Positions 5,935 through 9,165 of a DNA stretch of 9,165 nucleotides are shown here, in pieces. The stretch comes from Oscillibacter sp. UBA6647. Its GTDB lineage: Bacteria; Bacillota; Clostridia; Oscillospirales; Oscillospiraceae. Within the stretch, counting starts at the first letter, position 1, and each line of letters begins with the position of its first letter. The stretch covers positions 1-9,165 of the forward strand of contig DKLF01000157.1 of assembly GCA_002455655.1 (NCBI GenBank), read 5' to 3'. The notes under the pieces were generated by a model, which was given only the letters and a program-made list of their open reading frames with translations, ran no database searches and was not told the origin of the DNA. The translations under genes were made by a program, and so were the position numbers.

Positions 5935-6672
5935 TTACCCGGTGAAGCCGCCGTCCACGGTGAGAATCTGTCCGGTGATAAAGGAGGCCTCATCTCCCGC
6001 CAGAAACGCCGCCGCTGCCGCCACATCCTCCGGCATTCCCAAACGGCCGAGGGGCGTTTGCGCGGCAAGCTCCTCCAGCGTCTCCGGGCCAAGGGCGCGG
6101 AGCATATCTGTTTGGATGCAGCCGGGGGCCACCGCGTTTACCCGGATGTTAGAGGGAGCCAGCTCCAGAGCCAGCGAGCGGGTAAGCCCGATTACGGCGG
6201 ACTTTGTAGCGGCGTATACCGTTTCACAGGAGGCCCCCCGCAGGCCCCAGATGGAGGAGATGTTGACAATGCTGCCTCGCTTTTCATGGAGCATATGGGG
6301 CAGAGCCCGGCGGATGGCGCTGCGCATTCCGCCCACGTTCACGGCAAAGGTCCGGTTCCAGATTTCGTCGTCCGCATTCTGAAACAGGCCGGAGGGAGGC
6401 GCGATTCCCGCGTTGTTAATCAGCGTATCCACCGGCCCCAGGGCGGATTCTATGGCGCGGAACATCGCGTCCACTTCGCCGGATTCCACCATGTCCGCGC
6501 CAAACGCAGCAGCGTTGCACCCGGCGCGGAGCAACTCGTCCGCCAGCTCCTCGGCGGCTTGGCGGCTGCGGTGATAGTTGATGGCCACGTCATAGCCCTG
6601 CTGCCCAAGCTTTCGGGCAATTGCCCGACCAATTCCCCGGCTTCCTCCTGTCACCAGTGCCACGTTTGTCAT
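5935..6672 (-). CDS. Short-chain dehydrogenase/reductase (FabG-like; possibly EF-P 5-aminopentanone reductase, YmfI type)
   Basis: A 245-residue classical SDR with a full Rossmann fold. TGGSRGIG (8-15) binds the nucleotide, NNAG (86-89) stabilises the fold, and N112, S140, Y153 and K157 form the catalytic tetrad (Y-x3-K in YAATK). The C-terminal ITGQILTVDGGF is typical of FabG relatives. NYHRSR after the second strand favours NADPH. Many such proteins are labelled 3-oxoacyl-ACP reductase, but there is no fatty-acid gene nearby. SSIWGLRGASCE (139-150), just before the catalytic Tyr, is a pattern I associate with clostridial homologues of YmfI, which reduces the 5-aminopentanone group on elongation factor P. 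That narrower call is tentative. The ATG at 6672 is preceded by AAAGGAG at 9 bases. The gene is single and convergent to ilvE. Confidence 0.9.
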   Translation of the reverse strand: MTNVALVTGGSRGIGRAIARKLGQQGYDVAINYHRSRQAAEELADELLRAGCNAAAFGADMVESGEVDAMFRAIESALGPVDTLINNAGIAPPSGLFQNADDEIWNRTFAVNVGGMRSAIRRALPHMLHEKRGSIVNISSIWGLRGASCETVYAATKSAVIGLTRSLALELAPSNIRVNAVAPGCIQTDMLRALGPETLEELAAQTPLGRLGMPEDVAAAAAFLAGDEASFITGQILTVDGGFTG

Positions 6673-6776
6673 ACCTGTTCGCTCCTTTGCGCCTGCCCGT
6701 CCGGAGGGCAGAACTGTGGTTATGGGTTGGACGCGCTGAATTCTCTGGGTGTGTGCCGTCCTGCCCGTCTGCGGAT

Positions 6777-6805
6777 ATTATAAATGCTTTTTATCGGGAC
6801 TGCAA
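6777..6805 (-). promoter_or_regulatory. Promoter of the short-chain dehydrogenase
   Basis: On the minus strand TTGCAG (6800-6805) and a perfect TATAAT (6777-6782) are 17 bases apart. The start would be near 6770, giving a leader of about 100 bases. That leader contains a 6-base-pair hairpin (6693-6698 with 6706-6711). Nothing recognisable lies in 6806-6904. Confidence 0.65.
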
Positions 6806-6904
6806 CGGCCTTTTCAGCCGAATCGCCGCGCTTTAAAGCTTTTTTGCTGTTTGAACCAAGGAAGGGAAATCTGACCGGGGACAAAGTAGTGCCGGGCTTT
6901 TCAA

Positions 6905-6933
6905 TTGACAGCAGGGCGGAAATCGGGTAGAAT
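6905..6933 (+). promoter_or_regulatory. Strong promoter reading into the tRNA-Arg region
   Basis: A perfect TTGACA (6905-6910) and TAGAAT (6928-6933) lie 17 bases apart. Transcription from about 6940 would pass through the half tRNA and into the intact tRNA-Arg. I see no convincing promoter between the two. Confidence 0.7.
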
Positions 6934-6966
6934 AGCAGGCGGTTCCTCTTCTTTGCACTTAAATAA

Positions 6967-7007
6967 GTCTCCGTAGCTCAGCCGGATAGAGCATCCGCCT
7001 CCTAAGC
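6967..7007 (+). pseudogene. Truncated 5' half of a tRNA-Arg gene
   Basis: These 41 bases match the first 41 of the intact tRNA-Arg(CCT) downstream at 39 positions. The differences are C for T in the D loop and A for G at position 26. The acceptor 5' strand, D arm and anticodon loop CTCCTAA are intact. Similarity stops just after the anticodon loop, and no anticodon 3' strand, T arm or acceptor 3' strand follows, so it cannot fold into a tRNA. The two changes are of the kind tolerated in working tRNAs, so it was probably once a real gene. It sits 27 bases beyond the start of a strong promoter. Confidence 0.85.
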
Positions 7008-7070
7008 ATATAGTCGAGCGTATGCCCTTCCGTCCGTTATTTAGTTGTTTTTTCTGAAAATTGAATCTAT

Positions 7071-7147
7071 GTCTCCGTAGCTCAGCTGGATAGAGCGTCC
7101 GCCTCCTAAGCGGAAGGCCAGCGGTTCGAATCCGCTCGGGGACGCCA
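7071..7147 (+). tRNA. tRNA-Arg (anticodon CCT), CCA encoded
   Basis: A complete cloverleaf of 77 bases including the encoded CCA. The acceptor GTCTCCG pairs with CGGGGAC (one T-G pair), the D stem is GCTC/GAGC, the anticodon stem TCCGC/GCGGA, the loop CTCCTAA, and the T arm contains GGTTCGAATCC. The CCT anticodon reads the AGG arginine codon. The discriminator base is G. Its 3' side abuts an integrase-bearing element and it is likely the integration target. It is probably transcribed from the promoter at 6905. Confidence 0.97.
7101..7147 (+). other. Probable attachment site in the 3' half of tRNA-Arg
   Basis: Tyrosine integrases of this kind commonly insert at the anticodon or T-loop region of a tRNA, and the element restores the 3' half. 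An integrase gene and repeat cluster begin right after this tRNA, which is intact. The core is therefore expected within its 3' half. The exact limits need the other element end, which is outside the window. Confidence 0.45.
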
Positions 7148-7151
7148 CTAA

Positions 7152-7196
7152 GGGTTGAAAACGCAAGGTTTCTTGGGCTTTCAGTCCTTTTCTTTT
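7152..7196 (+). terminator. Terminator of the tRNA-Arg transcript
   Basis: GGGTTGAAA (7152-7160) pairs with TTTCAGTCC (7179-7187) using two wobbles. An inner CAAG/CTTG stem caps it, and TTTTCTTTT follows. It lies on the element side of the tRNA, so the element may supply it. Confidence 0.65.
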
Positions 7197-7207
7197 GCAT
7201 GAAATTT

Positions 7208-7358
7208 TTGTTAGCAAGCTGCCAACAAGCTGGAACAGCTGAAAGGGAAAGTGGTAATGGAGCTTCTTTTTCCTTCCTCAAAATCTGTTAACAAAATTGG
7301 ACTGATTGGACTTTTTGGATGCTGCAAAAGCGCGAACTGCCAACAAATCTGCTAACGA
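7208..7358. repeat. Cluster of TGYYAACAA repeats, likely integrase arm-binding sites
   Basis: Five copies of one 9-base motif lie between the tRNA and the integrase stop. TGCTAACAA is on the minus strand (7208-7216). TGCCAACAA (7220-7228), TGTTAACAA (7286-7294), TGCCAACAA (7338-7346) and TGCTAACGA (7350-7358) are on the plus strand. The first pair forms an inverted repeat with a 3-base gap, and the last two are direct repeats 12 bases apart. Repeats of this kind next to an int gene usually bind the N-terminal arm domain of the integrase. Confidence 0.6.
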
Positions 7359-7359
7359 A

Positions 7360-8724
7360 CTAGATCTTGTCCATTCCGTCCACTGGATTTTCCTTGTCCT
7401 TTTGTTCTGTAAAAGGCGGCTCCTTGATGTCCTTAAAAAATTCATTGTCCATGCTGACTGCAATCTTCATTCTGCTTTCATCCAAAATCCCGGCATAGAC
7501 ATTTTCCGTCATATCCGCTCTGGCATGTCCTAGATCGCCCTGCACGGATTTTACGTCGTGGGTTTCCCGCAGCTTCTCTGTAGCGCTGGAATGGCGCAGA
7601 CTGTAAAATACGACCTGGCGGAGATTATTCTTACGAACAAAGCGGCTGAACCGCTTTGACAAGTGATTCCCCTCATATGGGTTGCCGTTGTCCTGTGCAA
7701 TGACCATGCCGTAATCGTGGTAATCGCCCTGTAAAAACTCTTTCTGCTTTTCTTGCTGTGCTTTATAGTTTATCAGAAGCCGTGCCACGGTGTCCGGCAG
7801 ATAGACGCGCCTTGTACTTGCTTCTGTCTTTAACGCTTTCAGAACCATAACCGTTGTCTTTCCGCCTAAGATGGGCGGAAACTTTTTGATAATATCCCGT
7901 TCTCCTGTATCCTTCATGGACTGCTTATCAATCCGGCGCAATTCCTTTTTGATGTAGATGCAGGAAGAATGGTCTGCAATGCTTTCCTGGCTTGCATTCA
8001 CACAGTCCCATGTAAGCCCTGCCAATTCGCAGGTACGCAGGGAACAGGCAAATACGAGGCTCATACAGAGATACAGCAATTCATCATCGCAAATGGAAAG
8101 TGCGTATTTCAGTTCTTCCCCCGTCCACTGCGGGCGCTTATGCTTAGGCTGTGGTGGAAGAAGGACGCTTAGTGCCGGATTGAAGTCAATTATTCCGTCG
8201 CGGACTGCCAGTTTCAATGCAGGGCGCAGAATCTTATGTACTTCCTTGACCGTCCTCGCTGATATGTTTTCGGGTGGTGCTTTGTGAAACGGGGCTTGCT
8301 TTGCCTTGTGCTGCGGCAGTTCATTGTAGTATTCCTGCATGAGTTTTGCAGTGATGCGATACACGGGAATATTCCCGATAAAGGGGCAGATGTAGTTCTG
8401 AATCGTTGCTCTATGGGAACGCAATGTGGTGGATTGCCAGTGCTGCACCCCATATTCAGTTATATACTGCTCCAACAATCCAGAAACAGTCATATTCTTA
8501 TGCGCCATCATGCTGCCTTTGGCGATAAATGAAAGCTCACTTTCATTGAAATATAAATGACCGTCTTTTTCTGCGTCCTGCACACGCCGCAGCATATCGC
8601 TTGCTTCACGTTCGCTGCTACAGCGTATCCAGTGTTGCTTTGGCAGCCCTTTATTGTCAGGTACGCGGTAGCTGATATAGTAAGCCGTGCCGGATTTCAG
8701 TTTCCGCTTGACGACACTTGCCAT
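7360..8724 (-). CDS. int: Tyrosine site-specific integrase (Tn916-like)
   Basis: A 454-residue phage-type integrase that cuts and rejoins DNA at the attachment sites. Residues about 1-60 form the arm-binding domain, about 78-185 the helical core-binding domain, and about 195-425 the catalytic domain. Catalytic residues seen are Arg230 in ACSLRTCEL, a probable beta-strand Lys near 299, Arg377 in YSLRH, His400 in GDLGHA and the nucleophile Tyr410 in ENVYAG. The first His of the H-x-x-R box is Tyr374 here. The usual LRxGE after Arg I is LRTCE. The ATG at 8724 is preferred over upstream in-frame starts because TAAGGAGG lies about 7 bases before it. It begins 13 bases after the excisionase stop and is co-transcribed with it. 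It ends 213 bases from the tRNA. Confidence 0.95.
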   Translation of the reverse strand: MASVVKRKLKSGTAYYISYRVPDNKGLPKQHWIRCSSEREASDMLRRVQDAEKDGHLYFNESELSFIAKGSMMAHKNMTVSGLLEQYITEYGVQHWQSTTLRSHRATIQNYICPFIGNIPVYRITAKLMQEYYNELPQHKAKQAPFHKAPPENISARTVKEVHKILRPALKLAVRDGIIDFNPALSVLLPPQPKHKRPQWTGEELKYALSICDDELLYLCMSLVFACSLRTCELAGLTWDCVNASQESIADHSSCIYIKKELRRIDKQSMKDTGERDIIKKFPPILGGKTTVMVLKALKTEASTRRVYLPDTVARLLINYKAQQEKQKEFLQGDYHDYGMVIAQDNGNPYEGNHLSKRFSRFVRKNNLRQVVFYSLRHSSATEKLRETHDVKSVQGDLGHARADMTENVYAGILDESRMKIAVSMDNEFFKDIKEPPFTEQKDKENPVDGMDKI

Positions 8725-8737
8725 ATTGCATTCCTCC

Positions 8738-8962
8738 TTACAGGCCGTTTTCTTCCAAATAAGCGTCAAAGGACTTCTTAGAGACGAGAAGTCTGCTACC
8801 TAAACGCATGACCTTGAAAGGTGGGTTATCGCCGACAGAAGCCGTCCTAACCAGCATATAAGCCTGAGAACGACCAATCCCTAAAATATTCTGGACATCC
8901 CCGACATTCAGTGTCCGGCACTCTCTAAGGTTCATAGTTCCCTGTGTCACAGTCCGTTCCAT
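8738..8962 (-). CDS. xis: Excisionase-like small DNA-binding protein
   Basis: A 74-residue protein with a MerR-type winged helix-turn-helix as in Tn916-like excisionases. TLNVGDVQNILGIGRSQAYML (about 17-37) forms the helix-turn-helix, and FKVMRLGSRLLVSKKSFDAYLE (about 49-70) the wing and last helix. Such proteins bend DNA near the attachment site and turn the integrase toward excision. The start ATG at 8962 follows AAAGGA at 9 bases. A GTG at 8989 lacks a ribosome site. It precedes int by 13 bases in the same transcript, so excisionase and integrase would be made together from the minus promoter at 9031-9059. Confidence 0.85.
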   Translation of the reverse strand: MERTVTQGTMNLRECRTLNVGDVQNILGIGRSQAYMLVRTASVGDNPPFKVMRLGSRLLVSKKSFDAYLEENGL

Positions 8963-9014
8963 AAAGCCAAGTCCTTTCCGATTCAGCACTTAAAATTTGC
9001 TATGCGCAAGTAAT

Positions 9015-9091
9015 TTCTTTTGTTTATTGGATTATATATTCTCGTTTTGGTTCTGTCAATATAAAACAAAAGAAAATTCTTTTGTTTTATA
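9015..9091. promoter_or_regulatory. Operator-like repeats: three TTCTTTTGTTT half-sites
   Basis: TATAAAACAAAAGAA (9060-9074) and TTCTTTTGTTTTATA (9077-9091) form a perfect 15-base inverted repeat with a 2-base gap. A third half-site, TTCTTTTGTTT (9015-9025), matches 11 bases. The palindrome abuts the minus -35 and covers the plus -35 region, and the single half-site lies on the minus start. This fits a dimeric repressor, probably the product of the gene at 9143. Confidence 0.7.
9031..9059 (-). promoter_or_regulatory. Consensus promoter for xis-int
   Basis: On the minus strand TTGACA (9054-9059) and TATAAT (9031-9036) are both perfect and 17 bases apart. Transcription would start near 9024, about 60 bases before xis. 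An unrepressed promoter this strong would be costly for a stable element, so it is probably kept off by the flanking operators. Confidence 0.8.
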
Positions 9092-9108
9092 ATTTATAAT
9101 GCTATAAT
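9080..9108 (+). promoter_or_regulatory. Promoter for the divergent plus-strand gene
   Basis: TATAAT (9103-9108) is preceded by TGC, giving an extended -10. The -35 region (about 9080-9085) is poor and lies inside the right operator arm. Another TATAAT sits at 9095-9100. The start would be near 9115. Confidence 0.6.
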
Positions 9109-9142
9109 GTCCATAAGATTCTTACGATCGGAGGGCTTTTAT

Positions 9143-9165
9143 ATGGCTGTAGGCGAAAAAATTAA
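9143..9165 (+). CDS. Start of a gene cut by the window end, probably the element's repressor
   Basis: Only seven codons are visible, reading MAVGEKI. The ATG follows GGAGGG at 7 bases, downstream of an extended -10 promoter. MxxGEKI is a common beginning of XRE/Cro-CI helix-turn-helix repressors, and the place, divergent from xis-int across an operator palindrome, is where such a repressor usually lies. The family call rests on context and a few residues only. Confidence 0.55.

Larger units (their letters stand above)
7148..9165. mobile_element. Left end of an integrative element (conjugative element or prophage)
   Basis: Directly after the tRNA the DNA becomes AT-richer. In order it carries integrase arm-type repeats, an integrase and an excisionase on the minus strand, a bidirectional control region, and the start of a probable repressor on the plus strand. 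This is the standard layout of a tRNA-inserted element end. The cargo and the far end lie beyond the window, so plasmid, phage or conjugative nature cannot be told. Confidence 0.8.

Noticed and set aside
5845..6783. Plus-strand open frame of 312 codons opposite the SDR gene
   Set aside because: It begins inside the ilvE terminator region and runs antisense to a complete SDR gene. Its translation has no recognisable domain.
6831..6847. GCTTTAAAGC followed by T6 as a terminator
   Set aside because: The palindrome has no room for a loop, so only a very short stem could form. There is no upstream plus-strand gene to end here.
6901..7281. Minus-strand open frame of 126 codons across the tRNA genes
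   Set aside because: Its GVPERIRTAGLPLRRRTLYP-like stretch is the translation of the antisense strand of the tRNA, a known false prediction. It has no convincing ribosome site and covers a tRNA and its remnant.
7296..7312. Tandem ATTGGACT repeat
   Set aside because: Only two 8-base copies, 9 bases apart in AT-rich DNA, not related to the TGYYAACAA motif. Probably chance.

Overview
The window looks like chromosomal DNA of a high-GC clostridial Firmicute, most like the Oscillospiraceae. The signs are strong AGGAGG ribosome sites, a T-box leader RNA, a ferredoxin-linked 2-oxoacid oxidoreductase operon of anaerobic type and a Tn916-style integrase/excisionase pair. This assignment is inferred from gene content and base composition only.

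Left part (1-4366): a GntR/FadR-family regulator on the minus strand is divergent from a five-gene plus-strand operon. The operon encodes an uncharacterised P-loop ATPase, a small two-cluster ferredoxin subunit, and the alpha (VorB-type), beta (thiamine-diphosphate) and gamma subunits of a 2-oxoacid:ferredoxin oxidoreductase. The last three genes are separated by a single base each. A near-consensus promoter lies before the operon, with a possible operator at its start site, and a strong GC hairpin lies after it.

Middle part (4411-6805): a separate promoter drives a T-box leader and ilvE, a branched-chain aminotransferase. Its leader probably reads uncharged tRNA for a branched-chain amino acid. 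The oxidoreductase would act on the same 2-oxoacids that IlvE makes or consumes, so this stretch is a branched-chain 2-oxoacid locus with two separate controls. ilvE converges on a minus-strand short-chain dehydrogenase. That enzyme is FabG-like, and one motif recalls the EF-P 5-aminopentanone reductase (YmfI) family. A 13-bp hairpin terminator sits between the two.

Right part (6905-9165): a strong plus-strand promoter precedes a truncated 5' half of a tRNA-Arg gene and then an intact tRNA-Arg(CCT) gene with its own terminator. The left end of an integrative element follows directly. It carries a cluster of TGYYAACAA repeats that look like integrase arm sites, a minus-strand tyrosine integrase, an excisionase-like protein, and the first codons of a plus-strand gene that is probably the element's repressor. 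Between xis and that gene is a compact switch: a perfect-consensus minus promoter and a plus promoter, with three copies of one operator-like half-site placed on them. The element continues beyond the window, so its cargo and far attachment site cannot be seen.

No CRISPR array, insertion sequence or clearly new system is visible. The least explained parts are the ATPase leading the oxidoreductase operon, the half tRNA, and the regulatory and attachment architecture of the integrative element.
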